A stretch of 64,000 bases of DNA from Hydractinia symbiolongicarpus. Taxonomy: Eukaryota > Cnidaria > Hydrozoa > Anthoathecata > Hydractiniidae. The DNA lies in contig NC_079884.1 of the NCBI RefSeq assembly GCF_029227915.1, positions 19,718,001 through 19,782,000 of the forward strand. The letters are read 5' to 3'. Positions within the stretch are counted from its first letter, which is position 1; every line of letters begins with the position of its first letter. The translations under genes were made by a program, and so were the position numbers. A model generated the notes under the pieces. The model made no database searches and was not told the DNA's origin. It was given only the letters and a program-made list of their open reading frames with translations. Shown one piece after another: positions 40,601 through 45,587 of the stretch.

Positions 40601-43558
40601 AGACAGGGTATATACCTCAATATCAGTGAGGCTAGCCATGTAAACTATGCACTCTATCTATCTATCTCAGATGTACCTTACACCTCCCACCCTTTTTATA
40701 AATTGATTTTCTTCACCTAATTTTTCTTTATTTTATGTCATCAACACGCCTACAAAGTGTGGATAAGATACCAATTCAATTCATCACCGTGGTGCAATGG
40801 AATCGAGTCGAAATATCATGAACGTCTTTAATGCAACTAAAGACAACTAAAGACAACTGTTGAGCACGCAGCACAACACAACCAGACAAATTGCTTCTGC
40901 CTCAATGTTTCCCTGGCATTTCTTTTGGCTCGTGTTAGGTAGAAATAGGCAGAAACAGGTATGATAGGTAGAAAGAACAAGTCTGTAGGGAGCCTCTAAT
41001 TTAATTAGTGGGTGTATTAGGCCTCCTTCGTCAGCTGTTTAGGCAAGTAATGTGTTGATAAAAGTCATTGTAGAAACATTGTGTAATAAGAACATCAGTA
41101 ATTAGCATGTGCCTGATGCTCAGGACATGTCAATGCGCCTGACGTTCAGGGAAACTCTAGTTTAGTCATCGTGTGAATAACAAACATGCGCCTGACGCTC
41201 AGGGCATGATGAAGCCCCTGACACTCCTGGCATCTCTCATACACTCGACGTTCAGGGTATGAATACAAACACCAGTAATTAGCATGTGCCTGACGCTCAG
41301 GACATGTTGATGCACCTGACACTCAGGGCATCTCTAGTGTAGTCATTATGTAAATAGGAAACATGCGCCTGACGCTTAGGGTATGTTGAAGCCCCTGACG
41401 CTCAGGGCATCTCTTATACACCTGACGCTCAGGGTATGGAAGAAATCACCATAATTAGCATTTGCCTGACACTCAGGACAAGCTGATGCATCTGACCCTC
41501 AGTGCACCTCATTTGTCTCTTGCACCTGATGCTCAGGGCATGAAGATGTCTATAATGCATATCCTGACGCTCAGGTTATGAATTATATATTTGTGCATAT
41601 CCTGAAGGCTCAGGATATGCATTATATACTTGTGCACATGATTCCTACCCATTCCCCCAAAATTTCCAAAAATAGTCTACGCATAATGAATGTGTTGTAT
41701 CTACTCATTCCAATAGAAATACTTCTATCAATTTGTGTTATTATTCTGGAACCCAAAGCAATTAAGGGAATGTTTTTATTCTTACGTCAGTAATTAGGTG
41801 CAACTTGAGTTACAACAGATCACCGAATAAATACGTTAGGAATGTTAGAAAATTTAAAAAACTAACCAGCTTTGTCGTTATTTTTGCCTTGCACTAAACA
41901 AACACCATTTTCTTGTTGACATTTCACAAGAACGCTGAAATGTTTATGGGGCATTGATGGGGTTGACGCTAAGTTTCACGTAATGCGTAGAAGCTTTTTA
42001 TAGCAATCTTGTGCTGAGGTGTTAACCCAACTTGCAATATTACATTCTGTTTTGTTCCTTGTCCAGTTTGTTCTCCTGAAGTGCCATCGTTCACTACCTT
42101 TTCTAAATCCATGGCCGATTTGTGAAGCTCTCCAGCGAGATGACTTTCAACCTTGAAAGTAAACAAAGTGATAAAAAAATCAGCAAAGTCTACTCGACGA
42201 CATTGCGAAACGTTAAAACAACATCACGCCGAGGGTGATCATGTACTTACCTTATATTTGGTAACTACATTTGTTTTTTCTGTGAACCAAGTTCTACCAG
42301 ATACTTCGCTTGTTTTATACCCTATCACCTTATCATGGCCCCAACGTAAAAATGTCGAAAGATCTTTCGTTCTCCCTTATTACCTTCCATGCTGCTTGAG
42401 TTTGTCGAAAGCAAATGTTGTTAGCAACTTCACTTCACAATTTGGAATACTGAATATCGAACATAGGACATATGTTAAGGTAGAAAAAGTATTGAATTCA
42501 AAACCAAGGTAACACCTGCTCTAAATATTAGCATGCATGTTTTGCTTGTATATTTTGCAACGTACTGTTTTTTTTGCTTGTCATTTAACCAATGTTATTT
42601 TAAAAGCCACACAAATTCCAATTCAATTATTTGAATTAAAGAAAACTTAGAAAAAAATAGAAAATTAAAAAAATAGACAAATTAATCATGCTTCCCTACG
42701 TATATTATTCCCCTACACTTTCAAGAACAGAAAATTATTTATTTTGGTGTGTAATTAGCGCTTGCCTGAGGTATTTAGGCTTTCTTGGCGTGCGAAGATC
42801 ACACAGAAACATTCAAACATGGTGTGTGGGCGTGTGCGCATGGATCGTACGCCATTCCTGATGAGGCATGTAATACATATTATTTTATTAATATTTGTTA
42901 TTTTTTAAGTAATACTACAATAAGCAAGAAAGACAAGTACTAGTAATAATTTACCAGTAGACCAGATCACAAAATAATATCTGCAAAGGTTGATCACTTA
43001 CAAAAACTTGCACACCTTGTTTAATTGGAGCTTCTGGTGTGCCATTTTAAACTAGCTCTCAAGACCCTCGATAGTCTTGACTGGGATTTCAAAGCCAAAC
43101 ATGATAATAATGGCAGGTACTGGCTGTTGAGAGACAACAATCATAGAAGATTTTTTTGTAGCTCAATTCTTTTGACTCTATTAAAAATTGCAATCTGAAA
43201 ATAGGGTGATTGATGACTCAACACCAAATATTTGAGTCTGCCTTTATGCTACCTAAAAAATCTCTAATCTTCAACAGCCATTTTATCCTATGTGAGGCCT
43301 GCTTTTTTACCTACACAAGAGTACACGCATGCCCATTATTCTCAAAATGAAATCGGGGCAACTAGCTGGCTTGGTCTAGCTATAAAATCAACCTACCTCA
43401 TCAGCACCTTTCTTTTTCTGTACTGATTGCTGCTCTTGTTTTTTGTTAAATTTCTCTAGCTTTGCTAATCTTTTAGCCTCTTTTTTTAACTGATTTGCTG
43501 TTTTAACAACTTCTCCTTCTGCAGCAGCAGGAATTTTATTCTCCTCTGGTGATCCCAT
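4510..43558 (-). CDS. VARS: valyl-tRNA synthetase (cytosolic type), 21 exon positions, C-terminus incomplete
   Basis: Class I aminoacyl-tRNA synthetase that charges tRNA-Val and edits Thr-tRNA-Val. Exons, in transcript order: 43558-43397, 25995-25908, 24124-24048, 23966-23943, 20091-19964, 17670-17304, 17155-17047, 16708-16620, 16548-16458, 15884-15742, 15511-15408, 15193-15112, 14997-14921, 14694-14433, 14223-14098, 13795-13543, 12713-12583, 12162-12007, 11833-11769, 8862-8727 or 5910-5775, 4621-4510. All borders are AG/GT and all phases join, giving about 927 codons without a stop. Residue order follows animal ValRS: Lys-rich start, catalytic domain with HLGH, editing insertion with CP1 motifs, KMSKS, anticodon-binding helices. 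There is no N-terminal GST-like domain. About 100-150 C-terminal residues (the usual coiled-coil arm) are not found. Total span 39 kb, much of it transposons. Confidence 0.93.
4622..5049. other. VARS: VARS intron, no further feature
   Basis: AT-rich sequence between exon 21 and the left border of the duplicated unit. Open frames here are on sequence of low complexity and have no recognisable product. Confidence 0.4.
5163..5240. repeat. two hairpins within copy 1 (repeated at +2,952)
   Basis: AGCGTAATTTTTC and GAAAAATTACGCT form a stem around a short loop (about 5,167-5,205). It is followed by GCGGCCAAAATCTGGCCGC (about 5,221-5,239). No role is evident; they may be ends of an unrecognised small element. 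Confidence 0.4.
5775..5910 (-). CDS. VARS: VARS exon 20, copy b
   Basis: 136 bp, enters in phase 2 and leaves in phase 0. It encodes [11 protein letters not shown] and the ELFQRLP block, a signature of the ValRS anticodon-binding domain. It is identical in sequence to 8,727-8,862. Because 136 is not a multiple of three and entry and exit phases differ, a transcript with both copies would lose frame. Confidence 0.9.
6481..7757. mobile_element. 1.28-kb element with 22-24 bp perfect inverted termini (copy 1)
   Basis: Left end TACCGTATTTTCCGGTATAT is mirrored exactly by the right end (7,734-7,757). TA at both borders fits a TA target duplication, as for Tc1/mariner/pogo elements. Subterminal AACCCGCACC words recur at both ends. 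No transposase frame survives, so it is non-autonomous. Family assignment is inference. Confidence 0.75.
8727..8862 (-). CDS. VARS: VARS exon 20, copy a
   Basis: Same 136-bp exon as 5,775-5,910, with intact acceptor (CAG) and donor (GTATGG). In transcript order it comes first after exon 19. It may be the exon normally used, or one of the two copies may not be real. Confidence 0.88.
9433..10709. mobile_element. 1.28-kb inverted-terminus element (copy 2)
   Basis: Carried along in the second duplication unit at exactly +2,952; same termini and TA flanks. Confidence 0.75.
10954..11768. other. VARS: VARS intron 19 remainder, no gene seen
   Basis: AT-rich. A short motif CTTAGGACTTAGG near 11,480 resembles, in reverse, one at 23,790; this may be a relic of a dispersed repeat. 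Confidence 0.35.
11769..11833 (-). CDS. VARS: VARS exon 19
   Basis: 65 bp, phase 0 to phase 2, acceptor GCATATAG and donor GTATCC. It encodes [13 protein letters not shown], matching the conserved E-x-LKPV segment after the WLYELCD helix. It joins in frame to exon 20. Confidence 0.85.
12007..12162 (-). CDS. VARS: VARS exon 18
   Basis: 156 bp, phase 0 to 0. Encodes the anticodon-binding domain segment ending [11 protein letters not shown]. Borders TTATAG/TTATCC and CTG/GTAATT. Confidence 0.9.
12583..12713 (-). CDS. VARS: VARS exon 17
   Basis: 131 bp, phase 1 to 0. Encodes [20 protein letters not shown] and the following NATKFAMR, linking the catalytic core to the helical anticodon-binding domain. 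Confidence 0.92.
12774..13127 (+). other. unrecognised 117-codon open frame inside VARS intron 16
   Basis: Opposite strand to VARS, with fairly normal residue composition and no repeats. I recognise no domain and see no splice context. It may be a relic of a mobile element or chance. Confidence 0.2.
13543..13795 (-). CDS. VARS: VARS exon 16 with KMSKS loop
   Basis: 253 bp, phase 0 to 1. Begins [18 protein letters not shown]. The KMSKS lysines stabilise the aminoacyl-adenylate transition state. It continues through the conserved [18 protein letters not shown] block. Confidence 0.95.
14098..14223 (-). CDS. VARS: VARS exon 15
   Basis: 126 bp, phase 0 to 0. Encodes [18 protein letters not shown], the Rossmann-fold stretch before KMSKS. 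Confidence 0.93.
14433..14694 (-). CDS. VARS: VARS exon 14
   Basis: 262 bp. Encodes [18 protein letters not shown] and later [20 protein letters not shown], the second half of the catalytic domain after the editing insertion. The start codon base is split with exon 13 (CG|C, Arg). Confidence 0.95.
14921..14997 (-). CDS. VARS: VARS exon 13
   Basis: 77 bp. Encodes [20 protein letters not shown], where the chain returns from the editing domain to the catalytic domain. Confidence 0.9.
15112..15193 (-). CDS. VARS: VARS exon 12
   Basis: 82 bp. Encodes [20 protein letters not shown], a highly conserved ValRS segment. Confidence 0.92.
15408..15511 (-). CDS. VARS: VARS exon 11
   Basis: 104 bp. Encodes [18 protein letters not shown] through DNPMVIPMC of the CP1 editing region. 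Confidence 0.9.
15742..15884 (-). CDS. VARS: VARS exon 10
   Basis: 143 bp. Encodes [19 protein letters not shown]. The AHDHNDY motif contains the aspartate of the CP1 editing site that hydrolyses mischarged Thr-tRNA-Val. Confidence 0.93.
16458..16548 (-). CDS. VARS: VARS exon 9
   Basis: 91 bp. Encodes [20 protein letters not shown] and the following VDPTFGTG of the editing domain. Confidence 0.92.
16620..16708 (-). CDS. VARS: VARS exon 8
   Basis: 89 bp. Encodes [19 protein letters not shown], the TTRxET editing-site motif. Confidence 0.93.
17047..17155 (-). CDS. VARS: VARS exon 7
   Basis: 109 bp. Encodes [20 protein letters not shown] at the start of the editing insertion. Confidence 0.92.
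17304..17670 (-). CDS. VARS: VARS exon 6
   Basis: 367 bp, the longest exon. Encodes [18 protein letters not shown], the [12 protein letters not shown] block, DWDRACFTM and [16 protein letters not shown] of the N-terminal catalytic half. Confidence 0.95.
17671..18230. other. VARS: VARS intron 5, 3' part, no feature
   Basis: AT-rich; a TATATATACACATGGTGTATATATA palindromic dinucleotide stretch lies near 17,956-17,981 (shown here only as an alternating TA-rich inverted repeat). Confidence 0.4.
18231..18530 (-). mobile_element. tRNA-derived SINE (minus strand)
   Basis: Read on the minus strand it opens with a tRNA-like head: GTGAGAGCATTCGCTTCCAG, then a B-box-like GGGTTTAAACCC (18,459-18,470). 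A tRNA-unrelated body follows toward 18,250. No other gene feature fits; end points are approximate. Confidence 0.55.
18893..18947. repeat. perfect 26-bp inverted repeat with 3-nt loop
   Basis: Arms 18,893-18,918 and 18,922-18,947 are exact reverse complements separated by GCA. In RNA from either strand this gives a 26-bp hairpin. Confidence 0.9.
18948..19963. other. VARS: VARS intron 5, 5' part, no feature
   Basis: AT-rich with no exon or clear repeat termini seen. Confidence 0.4.
19964..20091 (-). CDS. VARS: VARS exon 5 with HIGH motif
   Basis: 128 bp, phase 0 to 2. Encodes [24 protein letters not shown] is the ATP-binding class I HIGH signature, with PPPNVTG just upstream as in all ValRS. 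Confidence 0.96.
20520..21135. mobile_element. 616-bp MITE with TTAA target duplication
   Basis: Left end AGGGGCTACAAAA and right end TTTTGTAGCCCCT are exact inverted copies, flanked on both sides by TTAA (20,516-20,519 and 21,136-21,139). TTAA insertion is typical of piggyBac and Kolobok; the AGGGG terminus favours the latter, tentatively. No coding capacity. The two overlapping minus-strand frames near its left end are not genes. Confidence 0.75.
21199..21751 (+). mobile_element. Helitron-like non-autonomous element
   Basis: Starts TCTATATATTAATACG after an A and ends with hairpin GTGGA-TTTT-TCCAT, 12 nt and CTAG (21,748-21,751) before T. The 5' TC, 3' CTAG, subterminal hairpin and A|T insertion site fit Helitrons. 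It shares its body with the copies at 2,322-4,110. Confidence 0.6.
22090..22492 (-). mobile_element. tRNA-derived SINE split by a MITE
   Basis: On the minus strand GATGGTGTAGTGGTATCACT (A box region, 22,463-22,482) and GGTACAAGTCTCC (B box, about 22,107-22,119) form a tRNA-like head once the inserted 22,123-22,432 MITE is ignored. A Thr-type anticodon loop is suggested. Body end not defined. Confidence 0.5.
22123..22432. mobile_element. 310-bp hAT-type MITE
   Basis: Termini AGGCCTATCAAT and ATTGATAGGCCT are exact inverted copies. GTACCTGC flanks both sides (22,115-22,122 and 22,433-22,440), an 8-bp duplication as made by hAT transposases. The left end resembles 27,288, in front of the hAT gene below. 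Confidence 0.75.
23156..23539. mobile_element. 384-bp MITE with 24-bp inverted termini
   Basis: Left AATATGTGATGCTCTCTAGG... (24 bp) is exactly inverted at 23,516-23,539. The centre has AT-rich ATACGAAAT inverted words and a 53-bp tandem array. No ORF. Confidence 0.75.
23341..23513. repeat. 53-bp tandem repeat, 3.2 copies, inside the MITE
   Basis: GGCAACTTTAGAGC-type units start at 23,341, 23,394 and 23,447, each ending TCATTTTAGAA.GA. The copies differ by several bases. Confidence 0.8.
23943..23966 (-). CDS. VARS: VARS exon 4 (24-bp microexon)
   Basis: Encodes exactly GFFKPEYG in phase 0, with acceptor CTTTAG and donor GTAAGT. It sits between WWEKK and the next exon's RTSPY, as in animal ValRS. 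Confidence 0.9.
24048..24124 (-). CDS. VARS: VARS exon 3
   Basis: 77 bp, phase 1 to 0. Encodes [20 protein letters not shown], the conserved entry to the catalytic domain. Confidence 0.93.
24125..25559. other. VARS: VARS intron 2, no gene seen
   Basis: AT-rich, with one C-rich patch of CCCC runs at about 24,710-24,830. Confidence 0.4.
25560..25700 (-). mobile_element. short relic of the 1.28-kb inverted-terminus element
   Basis: In reverse it resembles 6,710-6,790, with shared words such as GAGTGTCT, AGCGACTCTCTC and CATGCTGGAGA. No termini remain. Confidence 0.45.
25908..25995 (-). CDS. VARS: VARS exon 2
   Basis: 88 bp, phase 0 to 1. Lys-rich linker ([19 protein letters not shown]) ending PGEKK, as before the core of animal ValRS. 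Confidence 0.88.
25996..27287. other. VARS: VARS intron 1, 3' part, no gene seen
   Basis: AT-rich sequence. A plus-strand 82-codon frame at 26,919-27,167 has no recognisable product. Confidence 0.4.
28050..30281 (+). pseudogene. hAT-family transposase, three exons, one nonsense codon
   Basis: Exons 28,050-28,418, 28,499-28,621 and 28,728-30,281 join in frame with GT-AG borders. Exon 1 has a BED/TTF-like zinc finger (CKLCAKNK, then H-x4-H near residues 90-95). Exon 3 carries [24 protein letters not shown], the [15 protein letters not shown] block and [13 protein letters not shown], all typical of the DUF4371-like hAT catalytic core. It ends [14 protein letters not shown], where the C-terminal dimerisation region begins. 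An in-frame TAG at 28,956-28,958 interrupts it. The sister copy at 37,3xx has a tyrosine-type codon there, so this is a point mutation. The frame stops at 30,279-30,281, and an acidic tail follows in another frame. Confidence 0.8.
30279..30391 (+). pseudogene. acidic C-terminal tail of the hAT transposase, out of frame
   Basis: A second frame reads an Asp/Ser-rich end ([20 protein letters not shown]) to a TAA at 30,389-30,391. A similar acidic tail closes the second hAT copy at about 32,550. GAACG|GTGAAT could be a splice donor, or the dimerisation domain has been deleted here. Confidence 0.45.
30401..32068. other. intron 1, no gene seen
   Basis: AT-rich spacer between two hAT copies. No transposon end, exon or RNA gene recognised. 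Confidence 0.4.
32540..33430 (-). pseudogene. hAT transposase, C-terminal half (copy 2)
   Basis: On the minus strand, [11 protein letters not shown] and [13 protein letters not shown] align with the core of the 28,050 copy. Further on, [19 protein letters not shown] and [20 protein letters not shown] form the C-terminal hAT dimerisation domain that the first copy lacks. Several stops and frameshifts are present (for example a TGA after ALIIA near 32,762). An acidic tail ends near 32,550. Confidence 0.7.
33429..36891. mobile_element. 3.46-kb transposon with 245-300 bp inverted termini
   Basis: 33,429-33,728 and 36,646-36,891 are long imperfect inverted copies starting GGGGGTCAAGTACCACCCA. It splits the minus-strand hAT copy between its HRRRRF region and the following IWPALITT region, so it is younger than that hAT. 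Internal plus-strand gene remnants are described separately. I could not make out a target duplication. Superfamily not identified. Confidence 0.75.
34580..36510 (+). pseudogene. decayed multi-part ORF of the GLHAFTG-type transposon family
   Basis: Fragments in changing frames keep one order. 34,719-34,977: Lys-rich region ending [17 protein letters not shown], possibly part of a zinc site. 35,250-35,714: [20 protein letters not shown] and [18 protein letters not shown]. 35,668-35,868: [16 protein letters not shown]. 35,970-36,173: [17 protein letters not shown]. 36,240-36,360: [21 protein letters not shown] recognise this order from repeated ORFs in cnidarian genomes, from memory. Molecular role unknown to me. 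At least five breaks. Confidence 0.6.
36893..37526 (-). pseudogene. hAT transposase, N-terminal half (copy 2)
   Basis: Minus-strand frames give [20 protein letters not shown] (37,3xx) and then [20 protein letters not shown] and [17 protein letters not shown] (to 36,89x), matching exon 3 of the 28,050 copy. An acceptor CAG sits near 37,443. Frames shift between the blocks. Confidence 0.7.
37574..39794 (+). pseudogene. non-LTR retrotransposon (LINE) ORF2, 5'-truncated and decayed
   Basis: Reverse transcriptase blocks appear in order: [59 protein letters not shown] and the catalytic [12 protein letters not shown] (about 38,855-38,890). After that come a Cys/His knuckle region, [20 protein letters not shown] and the GRPRKTW tail. 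No endonuclease domain precedes it. Breaks: TGA at 38,068, TGA at 38,356, frameshift near 38,610, stop at 39,038, frame change near 39,180, TAG at 39,561. A (GAT)n tail follows. Confidence 0.85.
39799..39825 (+). repeat. (GAT)n microsatellite at the LINE 3' end
   Basis: About eight GAT units directly follow the LINE coding end. Short simple-repeat tails mark the 3' end of several LINE clades. Confidence 0.8.
39826..40290. other. intron 1 spacer, no feature
   Basis: No ORF with a recognisable product; no paired termini. Confidence 0.4.
40300..40672 (+). mobile_element. tRNA-derived SINE
   Basis: A tRNA-like head has an A-box-like TAGATTAGGGTTATAGC (40,326-40,342) and a B box GGTTCGATTCC (40,368-40,378). 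A body of about 270 bp and a (CTAT)n tail (40,653-40,667) follow. It is not a functional tRNA gene: the acceptor arm does not pair and the body continues past the head. Confidence 0.75.
40680..41099. other. intron 1 spacer, no feature
   Basis: Contains a small direct repeat AACTAAAGACAACTAAAGACAA near 40,838 (written here as two 10-bp units) and nothing else of note. Confidence 0.35.
41100..41640. repeat. array of about 15 short palindromes CCTGA-NNN-TCAGG
   Basis: The 13-bp core CCTGACGCTCAGG and its variants occur about 15 times, 41,112 to 41,614, usually followed by GCATG, GCATC or ACATG. Spacing is irregular (about 12-60 bp). A higher-order unit of about 175-180 bp is visible: TAATTAGCATGTGCCTGA recurs at about 41,098, 41,276 and, changed, 41,453. 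Confidence 0.8.
41969..42375 (-). CDS. possible small two-exon gene nested in VARS intron 1
   Basis: Exon 42,375-42,251 (open, no ATG seen) ends KTNVVTKYK at a clean donor GTAAGT in phase 0. The next exon 42,151-41,969 follows a TTTCAAG acceptor and ends in TAG after [13 protein letters not shown]. The joined frame has ordinary composition. I recognise no domain. First exon(s) are missing; one could lie near 43,050, where ATGGCACACCAG precedes a GTAAGT. Could also be a transposon fragment. Confidence 0.4.
42380..43396. other. VARS: VARS intron 1, 5' part
   Basis: AT-rich; the ATG/GTAAGT pair near 43,000-43,045 (minus) is the only exon-like signal. Confidence 0.3.
43397..43558 (-). CDS. VARS: VARS exon 1 (cytosolic start)
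   Basis: 162 bp from ATG at 43,558 to donor GTAGGT, phase 0. Encodes MGSPEENK and then [20 protein letters not shown], the basic helical N-terminus of eukaryotic ValRS. The frame stays open upstream for 61 more codons to another ATG. Confidence 0.88.
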
Positions 43559-43741
43559 TTTCCCCAATCTGCGTTGAAAGAACTTTCCGACTGGATCAAC
43601 AGTAGTAGTAAGAGGTAAAAGTCGGGTTTGGTATGACAACAGGCGTGTAATTGTATATGTTAATACACAGTCTGAAAGGATAATAGGCTTTATGATTTGT
43701 CTGATGCAATTCACATGTTTATAAACGAAAGAGGCTACCAT
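43559..43741 (-). CDS. VARS: in-frame N-terminal extension of VARS, possible mitochondrial presequence
   Basis: From ATG at 43,741 there are 61 codons in frame with exon 1. The stretch has nine Lys/Arg, two Asp and no Glu, with Ser/Thr/Leu-rich helical segments and FFQRRLGK just before the downstream Met. A stop lies further upstream (43,784-43,786). One gene making both cytosolic and mitochondrial ValRS by two starts is known in yeast and plants. Inference only; it could be 5' UTR. Confidence 0.4.
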
Positions 43742-43809
43742 TTGTTCACGTAAGATGAGAAAGGAACGATGTTTATGTCTCAATTACCCCAATTTTTTTG
43801 CCCGCAATG

Positions 43810-44091
43810 AACTACCTTTATTTAGCGCCGCCCCTCGAATAAGCGCCGCATCTATAATTTGGAATACGCCATAAGCGCCGCCCTCTATTAAACGCCGCCC
43901 TACTATAAGCGCATCATCAAAATGCGGTGCTTATTAGAAACACAAAAAAATGACAAAACGACGATTTTTATTCTAATTCTATTGTTTTTTTTATTTGTAA
44001 ATTCTTCCACTTTTATCTCTAAATGTGAATACTTTTCTTTTCCATTAATTCCTCGGGCAGGATTTTGGAATTTTCTTTATTCATTGCAAAA
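43810..44091. mobile_element. left part of a transposon with AAGCGCCGCC subterminal repeats
   Basis: Several AAGCGCCGC(C) words (43,823-43,915) occur within AT-rich flanks. Similar words lie to the right of the Polinton (62,790-62,850), so the Polinton seems to have inserted into this element. Family uncertain; possibly Tigger/pogo-like. Confidence 0.45.
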
Positions 44092-44097
44092 CATTTA
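44092..44097. repeat. 6-bp target duplication of the Polinton (left)
   Basis: CATTTA, identical to 62,524-62,529. Six-base duplications are diagnostic of Polinton integration. Confidence 0.85.
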
Positions 44098-44347
44098 GAG
44101 ATAGAGAAATGTTCCTTCTAGCGCAATGCACATCTCGCGCACGCACAGACGTCACAACAAGTCCTCATTATCCGGTACCATACAGTGCTTAGCCATGGAA
44201 TTCAAGGGGTAAGTCCCTACAATGCAGTGCTGAGTAGGGTAAAGTCCCTATAGAGTGATGACGTCATCAAATGCTGCAAATGAGTCAAAAAATTCTAGTG
44301 CACTCTGTAGGGGGAGTTTCCTTATAATTCACACATGCGCAGTCAAG
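44098..44347. repeat. Polinton left terminal inverted repeat
   Basis: About 250 bp, inverted at 62,287-62,523, with small indels (about 14 bp extra on the left around 44,216-44,235) and scattered substitutions. Ends GAGATAGAGAAATGTTCC outside and GCGCAGTCAAG inside. Confidence 0.92.
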
Positions 44348-44385
44348 TCAGATGTTGCTGGAATGATATATAAAATGGTACTCTG

Positions 44386-44760
44386 TTGCTGGTGCTCTGT
44401 AGAACTGTGCGACAAAGCCAGGTGCCCTATGGGATACAACCCTCCACAGGTGAGTACAAAACATATGATGAAATCAGGCTTTTTTATGTTAAAGAAAACC
44501 TGGCTGCCCATATGAGTGATGGTAGTGAGTACGTGTACGAGGGCTACTTCTGTGGAGATGCGTGCTGTTTGCCGTACGTGGAAGAGCGAAAGGTGTATGA
44601 TTGTGCGTACGAAATGTCGCTGTGGCTGTTGAAAAGGCGCTACAAAGGAAGGTCTGCCCCGGACTGGACACGCCTCAAAGGATTTAGGGGTGACTTGACG
44701 CAAAAGGAATTTTTATCGCACTGGAAGGCCTTCGGATATCGTAAAGGTCCGGCCTTGTAA
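44386..44760 (+). other. uncertain Cys-rich open frame next to the left terminus
   Basis: Residues 42-95 (SEYVYEGYFCGDACCLPYVE and on) look like ordinary protein, but the 3' end is antisense to the integrase fragment and no homologue is recognised. May be a small Polinton gene or chance. Confidence 0.25.
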
Positions 44761-45145
44761 ATGTCCTTGAGCATGTCAGCGACTTCGCTAGCCTTTTTGG
44801 TTCTCAATGGTCTAGCTATTTTGTACCTCGATGCTACATCGATGCCCGTGGGTATGTACTTGTAGGTGCTACCATAGAGTTTGTCGTGGGGCATGTAGAG
44901 CAAGTCAAATTGGTGCATTTCGTTCGGTTTCGTGATGGTGAAATGTGGATATGGAATGCTCGAATATGTCAGAGCCATAGCAGCTGTCTCGTCAGTCAGT
45001 AAGTGACTTTAGCCTTGGATAGACCGCTCCGCTCAGCGAGTAATTTGATCGCCCTGCACCCAGTCCATAGATGTTCCGGGGTGTAGTAGATTTGGCTCAG
45101 CTTTCCTGCTTCCTTCTCGGTAACGATATGCTTTACTTTCGACAT
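44705..45145 (-). pseudogene. INT: Polinton integrase, N-terminal fragment (left block)
   Basis: Starts ATGTCGAAAG at 45,145. It has the N-terminal HIVTEKEAGKLSQIYY region and then the first catalytic aspartate in NEMHQFDLLYMPHDK, and runs to the second (FQCD), where homology stops at about 44,705. The third acidic residue and C-terminus are missing. A TGA at 44,996-44,998 and a frame change near 44,980 also break it. Roughly 80% of residues match the central integrase copy over the shared part, by eye. Confidence 0.8.
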
Positions 45146-45181
45146 ATTTATTACATGTCGAAAACGTTGCTGCGAAGGCCG

Positions 45182-45580
45182 TTACAGGTACTTGTACGCT
45201 GCAAAACCGAAGAGGGCCAGGGATCCTACGATGAGCGTCAATTCACCATCCTGTTGTTGCTTCGAGGGTACGTAGAAATCGGAGAGTTTCGGAGCCTTTT
45301 CGATCGTCGCGATATAGTACTGTCTCATCCCTTCATCGAGCTCTTTTAAACTTTCGCCAGCTTGTCTTTTAAGCTCTCGTTGATGGTTGTGCCAATCAAT
45401 TTTCGCTTTCCGATCTTTCACCCACTGCGCTTGGGCCGCTTGTAGTTGCTCAATCGCTTTATCGTGCCGTTTCCGTTCCTCTTCACCGTGCCCGCTGAGT
45501 TTGCTAAAAAGGAAATTTGAACCGCTGAATGCCAGTGCGTTGATAGCCGCACCAGCTACCAGAACACCGATTGTTGCGAT
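45182..45580 (-). pseudogene. small two-TM protein of the Polinton structural block (left copy), start codon lost
   Basis: Open for about 132 codons and clearly the same gene as 53,858-54,229. Hydrophobic N-terminus (GVLVAGAAINALAF), charged middle with coiled-coil character, hydrophobic C-terminus (LIVGSLALFGFAAYKYL). Where the central copy has ATG this copy has ATC (45,578-45,580), so it may use a downstream ATG at 45,421 or be dead. Lies 7 bp after the capsid gene stop. Confidence 0.65.
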
Positions 45581-45587
45581 GTTTATA

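Noticed and set aside
41100-41640. CRISPR-like array of short repeats with spacers
   Set aside because: The repeats are only 13 bp and variable, spacing is irregular, there is a longer period, and the context is a eukaryotic intron.
44386-44760. Confident Polinton gene next to the left terminus
   Set aside because: Its second half is antisense to the integrase fragment and no homologue is recognised; kept only as a low-confidence entry.
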